Below, in pieces: positions 35,543 through 44,421 of a stretch of 64,000 nt of DNA (its first letter is position 1; every line of letters starts with the position of its first letter). The stretch comes from Paludibacter sp. UBA6032 (GTDB lineage Bacteria > Bacteroidota > Bacteroidia > Bacteroidales > Paludibacteraceae), in NCBI GenBank assembly GCA_002427885.1, contig DIZI01000031.1, forward strand, positions 124,001-188,000, read 5' to 3'. The notes under the pieces are model-generated. The model saw only the letters and a program-made list of their open reading frames with translations. It ran no database searches and was not told the origin of the DNA. Both the position numbers and the translations under genes were made by a program.

Positions 35543-36322
35543 ATGACAATTCTAGATAAAATAATAGAATGTAAAAAGGTTGAAGTTGCTTCCCGGAAAC
35601 TGCAGCTTCCTGTTTCTGTTTTAGAAAAAGCACTTGCCTTCTCACGCAAATGTTTGTCGTTGAAGGCAAGTCTGCTTCAATCCGAATCGGGAATTATTTC
35701 TGAATTTAAGCGTAAATCGCCTTCGTTAGGATGGATTCATGAGGATGCTGATGTGGTGGATGTAACTTCGGGTTACAGTGCAGCAGGAGCTTCCGGTATT
35801 TCTATTCTTACCGATTTGGAGTATTTCGGAGGAACACCTATGGATTTAATGGCAGCCCGGCCTCAGATTTCATGTCCGGTTTTGCGTAAGGATTTTGTGA
35901 TAGACGAATACCAACTTTACGAGGCAAAAGCCATTGGTGCTGATTTGATTTTATTGATAGCTGCAGCATTGACGGTGGAAAAAACATTAGAACTTGCAAA
36001 AAAAGCACATGAATTGGGACTGGAAGTATTGCTCGAAGTGCATAACGCCGAAGAAATCGGTCATGCCAATGATTACGTGGATTTGATGGGAGTCAATAAC
36101 CGTAACCTGAAAACGTTCGAACAAAGCATTCAGACTTCGTTTGATTTGGCAGCATTGATTCCCGATCGGTTTATAAAAGTAAGCGAAAGCGGGATTTCAA
36201 AAGTGGAAACAGTAAAAGAATTACGCATGGTGGGTTATAAAGGTTTCTTGATGGGTGAGAATTTTATGAAAGAGGAAAATCCAGCAGAAGCGTTGAGAAG
36301 ATTTATTGAAGGACTGAAATAG
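35543..36322 (+). CDS. trpC: Indole-3-glycerol phosphate synthase
   Basis: A 259-aa TIM-barrel enzyme closing the indole ring from carboxyphenylaminodeoxyribulose phosphate. Characteristic sequences: ISEFKRKSPSLGWI (catalytic Lys), LRKDFVIDEYQLYEAKAIGADLILLI, LGLEVLLEVHNAEE, GVNNRNLKTFEQ and SESGISK. Full length. Flanked on both sides by mini-hairpin arrays; its TAG stop overlaps the first base of the next array. Confidence 0.97.
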   Translation: MTILDKIIECKKVEVASRKLQLPVSVLEKALAFSRKCLSLKASLLQSESGIISEFKRKSPSLGWIHEDADVVDVTSGYSAAGASGISILTDLEYFGGTPMDLMAARPQISCPVLRKDFVIDEYQLYEAKAIGADLILLIAAALTVEKTLELAKKAHELGLEVLLEVHNAEEIGHANDYVDLMGVNNRNLKTFEQSIQTSFDLAALIPDRFIKVSESGISKVETVKELRMVGYKGFLMGENFMKEENPAEALRRFIEGLK

Positions 36323-36473
36323 TTATTTGCTACGCGTTATTAATGGTTATTGGTAGTTATTTGCCCTTCGGACGTTATTTGCTACGCGTTATAAATTGTA
36401 AATGAATAACATACGAAGTATAAATAACGGCGTAGCCAAATAACACGAAGTAAATAATACGAAGTAAATAGCA
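36322..36473. repeat. Mini-hairpin/AAATAAC array, site 3 (trpC-trpF)
   Basis: Left: GTTATTTGCTACGCGTTATT-type modules (two GCTACGC cores and one CCCTTCGG core). Right: AAATAAC at 36422 and 36438, AAATAAT at 36452, separated by GGCGTAGCC, ACGAAGT and ACGAAGT. Steps are 16 and 14 nt. The halves are inverted copies of each other. Confidence 0.78.
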
Positions 36474-36484
36474 AAATATACCAG

Positions 36485-37120
36485 ATGAAAATTAACACTT
36501 TACTAAAGATTAAGGTCTGCGGGATGAAATATTCCGAAAATATAAAGGCCGTTTCAGCTTTGAAGCCTGATTTTATGGGTTTTATTTTTTACCCGAAATC
36601 GCCCCGCTATGCCGGTACATTAGATATTTCGGTGTTGAATGAATTTCCAAAAACGATAAAAAAAATTGGTGTTTTTGTGAATGAAAATCTGGAGAATATT
36701 CTTACAATTGCTTTTAAATACCAGTTGGATGGACTTCAGCTTCACGGAACCGAACTGGTTGAAATGTGTCAAAAACTAAAATCGGCCGGATACACGGTTA
36801 TCAAAGCTTTTCCTGTTGCAGAGTCTTATAATTTTAAAGTAACCAAAGCTTATGAAGGTTCCTGTGATTATTTTCTGTTCGACACGAAAACGGATGTTTA
36901 CGGCGGATCGGGAATAAAGTTCAACTGGAAGATATTGAATGAATACACAGGCGAAACTCAATTTTTACTAAGCGGAGGAATATCAGCGGAAGATGCTGTA
37001 GATATTCTTAAAATTGATCATCCTAAATTTGCCGGAGTAGATTTGAACAGTAAGTTTGAAGTAAAACCCGGAATTAAAGATGTAGAGTTGTTAAGAAAAT
37101 TTATAAATGAAATAAAATAA
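36485..37120 (+). CDS. trpF: Phosphoribosylanthranilate isomerase
   Basis: A 211-aa TIM-barrel enzyme that isomerises phosphoribosylanthranilate. Motifs: KIKVCGMKYSENIKAV (catalytic Cys), MGFIFYPKSPRY, KIGVFVNENLENI, LDGLQLHG, DYFLFDTKTDVYGGSGIKFNW (catalytic Asp) and FLLSGGISAEDA. Normal length. Separate from trpC, unlike the fused form of enterobacteria. Confidence 0.96.
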   Translation: MKINTLLKIKVCGMKYSENIKAVSALKPDFMGFIFYPKSPRYAGTLDISVLNEFPKTIKKIGVFVNENLENILTIAFKYQLDGLQLHGTELVEMCQKLKSAGYTVIKAFPVAESYNFKVTKAYEGSCDYFLFDTKTDVYGGSGIKFNWKILNEYTGETQFLLSGGISAEDAVDILKIDHPKFAGVDLNSKFEVKPGIKDVELLRKFINEIK

Positions 37121-37193
37121 TCCCTAACAAATGAAAGGGACTATATTGCTTCTTTAAACTTTAACTTTTCATAAAACAAAGATATATAATAAC

Positions 37194-38006
37194 ATGGAAA
37201 TCAAAACTAATTTCAGCTCCCCTTTAGGGGCTGGTGGTAACAGGATTAATCAATTATTCCAACAAAAGCAGGAAAATATTCTTTCGGTATATTTTACGGC
37301 CGGTTTTCCTAAACTTGAAGATACGGTGCCAACACTTAAATGTTTGCAGGCAAATGCTGTGGACTTAGTGGAAATCGGTGTTCCGTTCTCCGATCCGATG
37401 GCGGATGGACTTGTGATTCAAAACAGTAGTCATGTAGCCTTGCAAAATGGAATGAGTATTCGAAAATTATTTGAACAATTGAAAGGGGTTCGATTGGACA
37501 TTCATATTCCACTGGTTATGATGGGATATTTGAATCCTATTATGCAGTTTGGTTTTGAGAATTTTTGTAAGGAATGCAGTCGGGTAGGAGTGGACGGAAT
37601 GATTATTCCAGATCTCCCCATGGCGGATTTTTTAGTTGAATACAAAGAGATTGCTGAGCGATATAGACTTGAATTTATTTTTCTCATAACTCCAGAAACT
37701 TCGGAAGAACGCATTCGCGAAATTGACAGTCATACCAACGGCTTTATTTACATGGTTTCCTCTGCAGCGGTTACAGGTACGCAAAATTCTTTCGACAATA
37801 AAGTTGAATACTTCAACCGAATCAACGCCATGAATCTGAAAAATCCAAGACTTATAGGTTTTGGAATTTCAAATAAATCTACTCTCGACATGGTATGTAA
37901 ATATTCCTCCGGTGCTATTATTGGAAGTGCCTTCATTAAAACCTTGCAGGAAACAAACGACGTGGAAAAAAGTGTGAAATTGTTGTTGGAAAGATTGAAA
38001 AAATAA
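37194..38006 (+). CDS. trpA: Tryptophan synthase alpha subunit
   Basis: A 270-aa TIM-barrel enzyme that cleaves indole-3-glycerol phosphate to indole, which is channelled to TrpB. Catalytic Glu is in VEIGVPFSDPMADG and Asp in GMIIPDLPMAD; the phosphate-binding end is GFGISNKSTL and GSAFIKTL. The conserved protein appears to begin at NRINQLFQQKQENILSVYF; the first ~15 residues (MEIKTNFSSPLGAGG) are extra, and SSPLGAGG is encoded by a copy of the C-rich repeat. No nearer ATG exists, so this extended start is probably used. The stop is 3 bp from the convergent thioredoxin-like gene, with no terminator between them. Confidence 0.95.
   Translation: MEIKTNFSSPLGAGGNRINQLFQQKQENILSVYFTAGFPKLEDTVPTLKCLQANAVDLVEIGVPFSDPMADGLVIQNSSHVALQNGMSIRKLFEQLKGVRLDIHIPLVMMGYLNPIMQFGFENFCKECSRVGVDGMIIPDLPMADFLVEYKEIAERYRLEFIFLITPETSEERIREIDSHTNGFIYMVSSAAVTGTQNSFDNKVEYFNRINAMNLKNPRLIGFGISNKSTLDMVCKYSSGAIIGSAFIKTLQETNDVEKSVKLLLERLKK
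37215..37237. repeat. C-rich element inside the 5' end of trpA
   Basis: AGCTCCCCTTTAGGGGCTGG plus TGG, the same CCCCTTTAGGGG palindrome as at 32219, lies in frame within trpA codons 8-15. Confidence 0.8.
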
Positions 38007-38009
38007 GTT

Positions 38010-39188
38010 TCATTTTTGAGGCAATTCAATCAATAAATCATCTGCTTCCTTATGATTCCAATCATTCTTTAATGCTTCATTTTCTGCTTGCTTAACCATG
38101 CAAATTGCATTCGGGATGTCGTTCAATTTTCGATAAAGTTTGGCGCATATTAGATAAGTTTCATACTCTGGCTGAATAATGAGTGATCGTTTAACCCATT
38201 TTATGGCCTTTGTTAAGGCTACTGTATCAGAAATGTTTTTCAAAAATGCATCGCCAATTTCTTTAAGCAAATTATAATCGTTCCAAACGTATTTTTCAGT
38301 CGAAAGTAAAGTGATTTTACGATAAGCTTTCCAATTCTCGCTGTATTTATAAAGCGTTATATCATAGGTGAAAATGAGTGAATCAATCTTGAAATTGTGA
38401 ATTTCAGATAGTTGTTTTCGGTTGATTTGATAATTTGCCGTGTCGTTTATTTCTATAAGGGGTAATAAAATACTTTTAGCGGTATAAGTTAGTTTCTGCT
38501 GCACTCTTTCCGGTGAAGCAATAAATTCATATTCTTTTAAATGAGAGAGTACAAATCGGAACACTCTGGTATTTAAATCATCAATACCGTTAGTAAAAAT
38601 CCGCCAGTTCATTTCTGTGAGCAACTGTTTGTCAGTCTGAGTGTCAAAGTATGATCTAACGACACTGGTATAATCCAATCCTGCTTTTTTGAGGGCTCTC
38701 AAATAGGTATAGCAGTTGTTGGAATTCCGAACATCCATTTCAAATTTCTTTTTCAAATAAGGAAGTTGTATTTGCGGCGTAATGGCATTTTTCCCTTCCT
38801 GAATAAAGTTCAGAGGTGTGAATTCGCCAGTTGTCCGATAAATTACAGTTTGACTGCTGTCTATGAAAATGAATGTTGGATAAGAAGTAATGACGAATTT
38901 CTTGTGCATTTCCGGTCCTATTCCTTTTTCCATATCTTGTTGAATACATATAAAATGCTGGTTATAGAAATTTGCAACTTCAGGTTTGTTGAACACACAT
39001 ACTCTCATGTTAGCGCAATGCGGACACCAAGATGCATAACAAAGCAAACAAACTGGCTTTTGTTCTGTTTTTGAACGTTTAAAAGCTTGATCCAAATTTC
39101 CATTGGCAAAATTAATGCTTGTTTGCGCAAATGAAATTTGAATTGAAAACAAAAATAAGACTAATATTATTTGGAAATATCTAATCAT
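38010..39188 (-). CDS. Exported thioredoxin-fold protein
   Basis: A 392-aa periplasmic protein: signal peptide (MIRYFQIILVLFLFSIQISFA), thioredoxin-like domain at about 25-135 with the redox motif ASWCPHCANM and the cis-Pro loop ITSYPTFIFID, and a ~250-residue helical C-terminal region not recognised (ending with TPR-like helices YLICAKLYRKLNDIPNAICMVKQAE). Probably a disulfide reductase or chaperone-like protein; the CPHC active site is DsbA-like. It is convergent with trpA and apparently monocistronic. Confidence 0.85.
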   Translation of the reverse strand: MIRYFQIILVLFLFSIQISFAQTSINFANGNLDQAFKRSKTEQKPVCLLCYASWCPHCANMRVCVFNKPEVANFYNQHFICIQQDMEKGIGPEMHKKFVITSYPTFIFIDSSQTVIYRTTGEFTPLNFIQEGKNAITPQIQLPYLKKKFEMDVRNSNNCYTYLRALKKAGLDYTSVVRSYFDTQTDKQLLTEMNWRIFTNGIDDLNTRVFRFVLSHLKEYEFIASPERVQQKLTYTAKSILLPLIEINDTANYQINRKQLSEIHNFKIDSLIFTYDITLYKYSENWKAYRKITLLSTEKYVWNDYNLLKEIGDAFLKNISDTVALTKAIKWVKRSLIIQPEYETYLICAKLYRKLNDIPNAICMVKQAENEALKNDWNHKEADDLLIELPQK

Positions 39189-39266
39189 GTATAAGAATAA
39201 ATGTATTGGCTTTTGTAAAATTGTATAACACTAATTTACAAGCTTAGTTGAGTATTTATCAAAAAT

Positions 39267-39300
39267 AAAATGCCGGATTCAATTACGAATCCAGCATTTT
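39267..39300 (-). terminator. Terminator of rimP-nusA-infB
   Basis: AAAATGCCGGATTC (39267-39280) pairs with GAATCCAGCATTTT (39287-39300), one G-U pair on the minus-strand RNA; followed by a T-rich stretch. It lies 40 nt after the infB stop. Confidence 0.82.
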
Positions 39301-39339
39301 TTTATAAGTATTAAATTGTCAATGATTAAATTGTCATTC

Positions 39340-42300
39340 TTACAAGGTTTTTCTTACTTCGGTTTCTTCGTAGCTTTCTACCATATCACCTACTTGTATA
39401 TCGTTGTAGTTCTTGATGTTCAAACCACATTCATAGTTTGTTCCAACTTCTTTCACATCGTCTTTGAACCGTTTTAATGAATCCAGTTCACCGGTGTAAA
39501 CGACAATACCATCGCGAATGATACGAATTTTATTGGTTCGTTTAATTTTACCTTCACGAACTAAGCAACCTGCAATTGTTCCCACTTTGGTGATGTTGAA
39601 TACTTCACGAATCTCCACTGTAGCAGTAATTTCCTCTTTAATTTCAGGAGAAAGCATACCTTCCATAGCCGATTTGATTTCTTCAATCGCATCATAGATT
39701 ATCGAGTATAAACGAATATCTATTTCTTCTTTCTCTGCAATTTTGCGAGCAGAAGAAGTCGGACGAACCTGGAATCCGCAAATGATAGCATTGGAAGCGG
39801 CAGCCAGCAAAATATCCGATTCGGAAATAGCACCTACAGCTTTATGAATTACATTTACCTGAATGTTCTCAGTCGATAATTTTTGTAACGAATCGGACAA
39901 TGCTTCAACCGAACCATCCACGTCACCTTTTACAATGATGTTAAGTTCCTTGAAATCGCCAAGGGCAATTCGACGGCCTAATTCGTCCAACGTAAAATGC
40001 TTTTTGGTACGTAAACTTTGTTCTCGTTGCAATTGCTCACGTTTAGCGGCGATATTTTTTGCTTCTTGTTCAGATGCCATTACGTTGATAATATCACCTG
40101 CCTGCGGAGCACCGTTAAGACCTAAGATCAAAGCTGGTTCTCCTGGCTTTACTTCTTGAATACGTTGGTTACGTTCGTTGAACATGGCTTTAATTTTACC
40201 ATGATAAGTTCCGCATAATACAGCATCACCGAGATATAGAGTCCCGTTCTGAATCAATATAGTGGAAATAAATCCACGTCCTTTGTCTAATGTCGATTCG
40301 ATAACCGAACCGATAGCACGTTTATTTGGGTTGGCCTTTAAATCAAGCAGTTCTGCTTCGAGCATTACTTTTTCAAGTAACTCCTCAATGCCTGTTCCCT
40401 TTTTTGCTGAAATTTCATGCGATTGATATTTACCACCCCAGTCTTCGACAAGGTAATTCATCTGTGACAGAGCTTCTTTTATCTTTTCAGGATTTGCTCC
40501 CGGTTTATCTATTTTGTTTATTGCAAATACTATTGGCACATTCGCAGCGGCAGCATGATTAATAGCTTCAATGGTTTGAGGCATCACGCTGTCATCGGCA
40601 GCTACCACGATAATAACTATATCAGCTACTTTTCCACCTCGGGCACGCATAGCTGTAAAAGCTTCATGACCCGGAGTATCGAGGAATGTGATATGTTGGC
40701 CATTTTCAAGTTTTACATTGTATGCACCAATATGTTGAGTAATTCCTCCGGCTTCTCCGGCTATAACATTGGCTTTACGAATGTAGTCAAGAAGCGAGGT
40801 TTTACCGTGGTCAACGTGTCCCATTACTGTAACAATTGGTGCGCGTGGTACTAAATCAGCTTCGTTATCAATTTCTTCTTCACCGATTGCTTCAATTACG
40901 TCGTGACTCACATATTCTGTTGTAAAACCGAATTCTTCAGCCACTATATTAATGGTTTCCGCATCCAACCGTTGATTGATAGAAACCATCAATCCGATGT
41001 TCATACAAGTGCCAATAACCTGATTTACTGTTACATCCATCATTACAGCTAACTCACTTGCTGTAACAAACTCGGTGAGTTTCAATACACTTTCGCCTTC
41101 ACGTTCACGTTGAGCCTGCTCTTGTTGACGGGTGCTAACACTATCGCGTTTGTCACGGCGGTATTTTGAACCTTTTCCTTTTTTATTTGCTCCGGAAAGA
41201 CGGGCTAATGTCTCTTTAATTTGTTTTTGAACATCAACTTCATTTACGACTGTTTTTAAAACCCGTTTTGGACCATTTTTGTTAACATTACCTCTTGCAG
41301 CATTACCTGCTCCACTACCAGTGGTACCAGGAATTACTTTTTTGGGATGTGCAAAACCTTGTGTTGGTAAATTTGCTTGAGGAACTTTATTAATATCTAC
41401 TTTTTGATTGGAGAAACGTTCACGTTTTTTTCTGGGTTGTCCACCGGTACCTACGGTGCTTGTGTTGAGAACTGGTCGTGCATTCTTTTTGTCTCCGTCA
41501 ATGACGGGTTTCTTGTAATCGGTGCTTACCTTACTCTTATCTTCTCTTTCTCTGCGTTTTTGTTCCTTGGTTTTAGGTTTTGGACGTGTACTTTGATTCA
41601 GGAGATCCAGATTAATTGTTCCGATTACAACAGGCGCTTTATCTAAAGTAGGTCTGGATAAAGAGAAAACTTCATCTTCTTCGTGATCATTGTCTTTCGT
41701 TTCAATGTTTCCAGCGGTTATATCTAAATCTTCAATTTTCTCTTGTAATTTGACGATTTTTTTAGGTGTATGTTTAACAATTTCTGTTTTTGATACTACT
41801 TTTGATTTTGGCTCTTCCTGAAACACTTTTTCTTTCTTCGGCTCAGCTTCAATCTCATTTGTTGTTACAATAACTTCTGTCTCTTCCGGTTTTTTTTGAG
41901 CCGGTGTTGATTGTTTTACCGGAATAATTTCTACTTCCTTTTCCTGTTCAGGCTTTGGAGATTCTACAGGTTTTGGAGATTCTGCAGGTTTTTGTACTAG
42001 CTCGGGTTGAATTTTTTTAGGTTCTTCAACCACCTTTTCAACCACTTTATGGTTAATCTCCGGTTCAATAGGTTTCTCTATTACAATAGGTTTTTCAACA
42101 ACCGGTTCCTTTTGCTTTTCTACCGGTTTAGTTTCTAAATGTTTGTCTTTAGTTTCCAAATCGATATGTCCAACTGATTTGAAGTGTGGCAATTGATCCT
42201 CAGAAATCTTAACATGGATAGTTTCCTCTGTTTTCTCAACAGCTTTGGGTTGATTATAACCTTCAAGTGCTACAGTTTCAGCCTTATCTTTAAGATGACG

Positions 42301-42498
42301 CTCTTGACTTATTCGCTCCGATTCAATTTTTAGAGCCATATCTTTGTTGAATTCTTTTGCCAATAAAAGATGCAGGTCGTCCGACAACTTTAAATTGGGG
42401 TCGACAACAATTTTATGACCTTTTTTCGCAAGAAACTCAACAGCGGTGGACATCCCGACATTCAAATCTTTGCAGGCTTTACTTAATCTTATGGACAT
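39340..42498 (-). CDS. infB: Translation initiation factor IF-2
   Basis: A 1052-aa GTPase that places initiator tRNA on the 30S subunit. The N-terminal ~450 residues are low-complexity, rich in Lys, Glu, Pro and Val (repeated KPVE and SPKP units), followed by a basic linker and the N2 domain. The G domain begins at VTVMGHVDHGKTSLLD (about 560), with DTPGHEAF and NKIDKP. Domains II, III and IV follow to the C-terminus (REGKIKRTNKIRIIRDGIVVYTGELDSLKRFKDDVKEV). Last gene of rimP-nusA-infB. Confidence 0.98.
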   Translation of the reverse strand: MSIRLSKACKDLNVGMSTAVEFLAKKGHKIVVDPNLKLSDDLHLLLAKEFNKDMALKIESERISQERHLKDKAETVALEGYNQPKAVEKTEETIHVKISEDQLPHFKSVGHIDLETKDKHLETKPVEKQKEPVVEKPIVIEKPIEPEINHKVVEKVVEEPKKIQPELVQKPAESPKPVESPKPEQEKEVEIIPVKQSTPAQKKPEETEVIVTTNEIEAEPKKEKVFQEEPKSKVVSKTEIVKHTPKKIVKLQEKIEDLDITAGNIETKDNDHEEDEVFSLSRPTLDKAPVVIGTINLDLLNQSTRPKPKTKEQKRREREDKSKVSTDYKKPVIDGDKKNARPVLNTSTVGTGGQPRKKRERFSNQKVDINKVPQANLPTQGFAHPKKVIPGTTGSGAGNAARGNVNKNGPKRVLKTVVNEVDVQKQIKETLARLSGANKKGKGSKYRRDKRDSVSTRQQEQAQREREGESVLKLTEFVTASELAVMMDVTVNQVIGTCMNIGLMVSINQRLDAETINIVAEEFGFTTEYVSHDVIEAIGEEEIDNEADLVPRAPIVTVMGHVDHGKTSLLDYIRKANVIAGEAGGITQHIGAYNVKLENGQHITFLDTPGHEAFTAMRARGGKVADIVIIVVAADDSVMPQTIEAINHAAAANVPIVFAINKIDKPGANPEKIKEALSQMNYLVEDWGGKYQSHEISAKKGTGIEELLEKVMLEAELLDLKANPNKRAIGSVIESTLDKGRGFISTILIQNGTLYLGDAVLCGTYHGKIKAMFNERNQRIQEVKPGEPALILGLNGAPQAGDIINVMASEQEAKNIAAKREQLQREQSLRTKKHFTLDELGRRIALGDFKELNIIVKGDVDGSVEALSDSLQKLSTENIQVNVIHKAVGAISESDILLAAASNAIICGFQVRPTSSARKIAEKEEIDIRLYSIIYDAIEEIKSAMEGMLSPEIKEEITATVEIREVFNITKVGTIAGCLVREGKIKRTNKIRIIRDGIVVYTGELDSLKRFKDDVKEVGTNYECGLNIKNYNDIQVGDMVESYEETEVRKTL

Positions 42499-42591
42499 AT
42501 TCTATAATTACAGTTTTCTATTTTATATAAGTTTTCGGTCTTTTGTCACAATTCAAATTATTAAACGTAACATGAAATAATAAAGGCCGGA

Positions 42592-43887
42592 CTAAGAAAC
42601 AGTTTCTTCTCCTTCTTCTTCAGCTTTTTCATCTTCTTCAGCAAATTCGGCATTCAAAATTGCCAGCACTTCGTCAATGGTTTCTTCTTCAAGGTCGGTG
42701 CGACGAATTAAATCCGGACGGGCAATTGATAAGACACTTTTTGCCGTATCACAACCAATGGCTTTCAATGCATCGATGACCCATTGATCAATCTCATCAC
42801 TGAATTCATCCAGGTAAATATCCTCAGTTTCAGTATTTTCATCTAATTCGCGGAATACATCGAGTGTATATCCTGTGAGCATTCCGGCCAGTTTAATATT
42901 CATTCCGCCTTTTCCTATGGCTTGAGAAACTTCTTCAGGTTTAAGATAAATTTCTGCTTTTTTCTCTACTTCGTTTAAACGAATTGAAGATATTTTTGCA
43001 GGACTTAAAGCCCGCGAAATAAATAAGCTAAGGTTATTGGTGTAATTGATTACATCAATATTTTCATTTCTCAATTCACGTACGATACCGTGAATACGTG
43101 AACCTTTTACACCCACACAAGCTCCTACAGGATCAATGCGGTCATCATACGATTCTACAGCAACTTTGGCACGTTCGCCGGGCATACGGGCAATTTTCTT
43201 AATTGTAATCAACCCTTCATGAATTTCAGGAACTTCAAGTTCGAATAAACGTTCCAGAAATACAGGTGAAATACGTGAAAGAATAATTTTAGGATTATTG
43301 TTTTTATTTTCAACCATGGCTACCACCGCGCGTACAGTATCTCCCTTGCGATAAAAATCGGTTGGTATCTGTTCGGATTTTGGTAAATATAATTCGTTAC
43401 CTTCTTCGTCAATGAGTAACATTTCTTTTTTCCAAATCTGATATAATTCTGCACTTACAATCTGACCTACTTTTTCGCTATATTTGCTGAAAACGTTATC
43501 TTTTTGCAGTTCCAATATTTTGGATGAAAGCGTTTGACGTAAAGTCAAAATGGCGCGACGACCAAAACCAATAAAATCAACCGTATCCGTTACTTCTTCA
43601 TCAATTTCGTAATCTTCATCAATCTTTTTTGCATCGGAAAGTGATATTTGTAAATTTGGATCTTCTACATCCTCATCAGCTACTACGGTACGATTACGAT
43701 AAATTTCAAAGTCACCCTTATCCGGATTTATAATCACATCATAATTTTCATCTGTCCCAAACATCTTTGACAGGACATTGCGGAATGACTCTTCCATTAC
43801 ACTAATCAAAGTACTTCTGTCGATGTTTTTTAGCTCTTTGAACTCCGAAAAAGTATCAATTAAGCTAATAGTTTCTTTTTTGCTCAT
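42592..43887 (-). CDS. nusA: Transcription termination/antitermination protein NusA
   Basis: A 431-aa RNA polymerase-binding factor. N-terminal domain (about 1-130), S1 domain (about 135-200, GQIVSAELYQIWKKEM), KH1 (RMPGERAKVAVESYDDRIDPVGACVGVKGSRIHGIVRELRNE around 235-275) and KH2 (KPEEVSQAIGKGGMNIKLAGMLTGY, about 315-345) are all visible, then a short acidic tail (EEDEKAEEEGEETVS). It lacks the second acidic repeat of enterobacterial NusA, as is normal in this phylum. It is 3 bp after rimP. Confidence 0.97.
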   Translation of the reverse strand: MSKKETISLIDTFSEFKELKNIDRSTLISVMEESFRNVLSKMFGTDENYDVIINPDKGDFEIYRNRTVVADEDVEDPNLQISLSDAKKIDEDYEIDEEVTDTVDFIGFGRRAILTLRQTLSSKILELQKDNVFSKYSEKVGQIVSAELYQIWKKEMLLIDEEGNELYLPKSEQIPTDFYRKGDTVRAVVAMVENKNNNPKIILSRISPVFLERLFELEVPEIHEGLITIKKIARMPGERAKVAVESYDDRIDPVGACVGVKGSRIHGIVRELRNENIDVINYTNNLSLFISRALSPAKISSIRLNEVEKKAEIYLKPEEVSQAIGKGGMNIKLAGMLTGYTLDVFRELDENTETEDIYLDEFSDEIDQWVIDALKAIGCDTAKSVLSIARPDLIRRTDLEEETIDEVLAILNAEFAEEDEKAEEEGEETVS

Positions 43888-43890
43888 GGC

Positions 43891-44370
43891 TTATTTGAAT
43901 CTAATAATATATTTTGTAGTTTTAATATCCTCGTAAGGGAAAGTGAGGTTTTCGGTAATTGTTATTTTTCGTTTGGCTCCTTCAGGTTTTTCAGTTCTTT
44001 CTGTTTTCAAAACAAATTCTTTTTCACCGGCTTCGACTAAAATACCGTTCGTTTTGTACCCCTTTTTTGTAAGTACTTCAACTTCATTTCCAATGTTCTT
44101 TTCGTATTGTTTCAATACTTTAAAGGGTTCGGTTAAACCTGCCGAACTTACTTCCAACTCGTAATCTTCAATCTCGCGATCGAGTTGAGACTCTATATGA
44201 CGGTTTACCTCCATGCAAAATCCCAATGTAACGCCATCAAAAGAGTCCAATTCCACTGAAATTTTGTTATCTGGAGTGACTTTTACATCCACCAAATAAT
44301 AATTAGTGTCAACAATAAATTGTTCAACTATTTGATATACTGAGTCTTTTGAAATCATATTTAAAGTCAT
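43891..44370 (-). CDS. rimP: Ribosome maturation factor RimP
   Basis: A 159-aa protein needed for 30S subunit maturation. Family features: VDVKVTPDNKISVELDSFDGVTLGFCMEVNRHIESQLD, YELEVSSAGLTEPFKVLKQY (SPGL-type motif) and a C-terminal SH3-like barrel. The ATG at 44370 gives MTLNMISKD; the internal ATG at 44358 is also possible. First gene of the rimP-nusA-infB operon, with a well-formed promoter and a 5' UTR hairpin. Confidence 0.93.
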   Translation of the reverse strand: MTLNMISKDSVYQIVEQFIVDTNYYLVDVKVTPDNKISVELDSFDGVTLGFCMEVNRHIESQLDREIEDYELEVSSAGLTEPFKVLKQYEKNIGNEVEVLTKKGYKTNGILVEAGEKEFVLKTERTEKPEGAKRKITITENLTFPYEDIKTTKYIIRFK

Positions 44371-44380
44371 TTTAACAAAC

Positions 44381-44400
44381 GAGGGGACTGTTGTCCCCTC
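44381..44400 (-). promoter_or_regulatory. Perfect hairpin in the rimP 5' UTR
   Basis: GAGGGGAC-TGTT-GTCCCCTC, an 8-bp perfect stem with 4-nt loop, ends 10 nt upstream of the rimP ATG and lies within the leader predicted from the promoter at 44422-44453. It has no T-run, so is not a standard terminator; it could modulate translation initiation or be a decayed palindromic repeat. Confidence 0.6.
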
Positions 44401-44421
44401 CTCCGTATCCTATTTCCGATG

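Noticed and set aside
38004..38012. Terminator between trpA and the thioredoxin-like gene
   Set aside because: The convergent stops are 3 bp apart and no inverted repeat with a T-run is visible around them.
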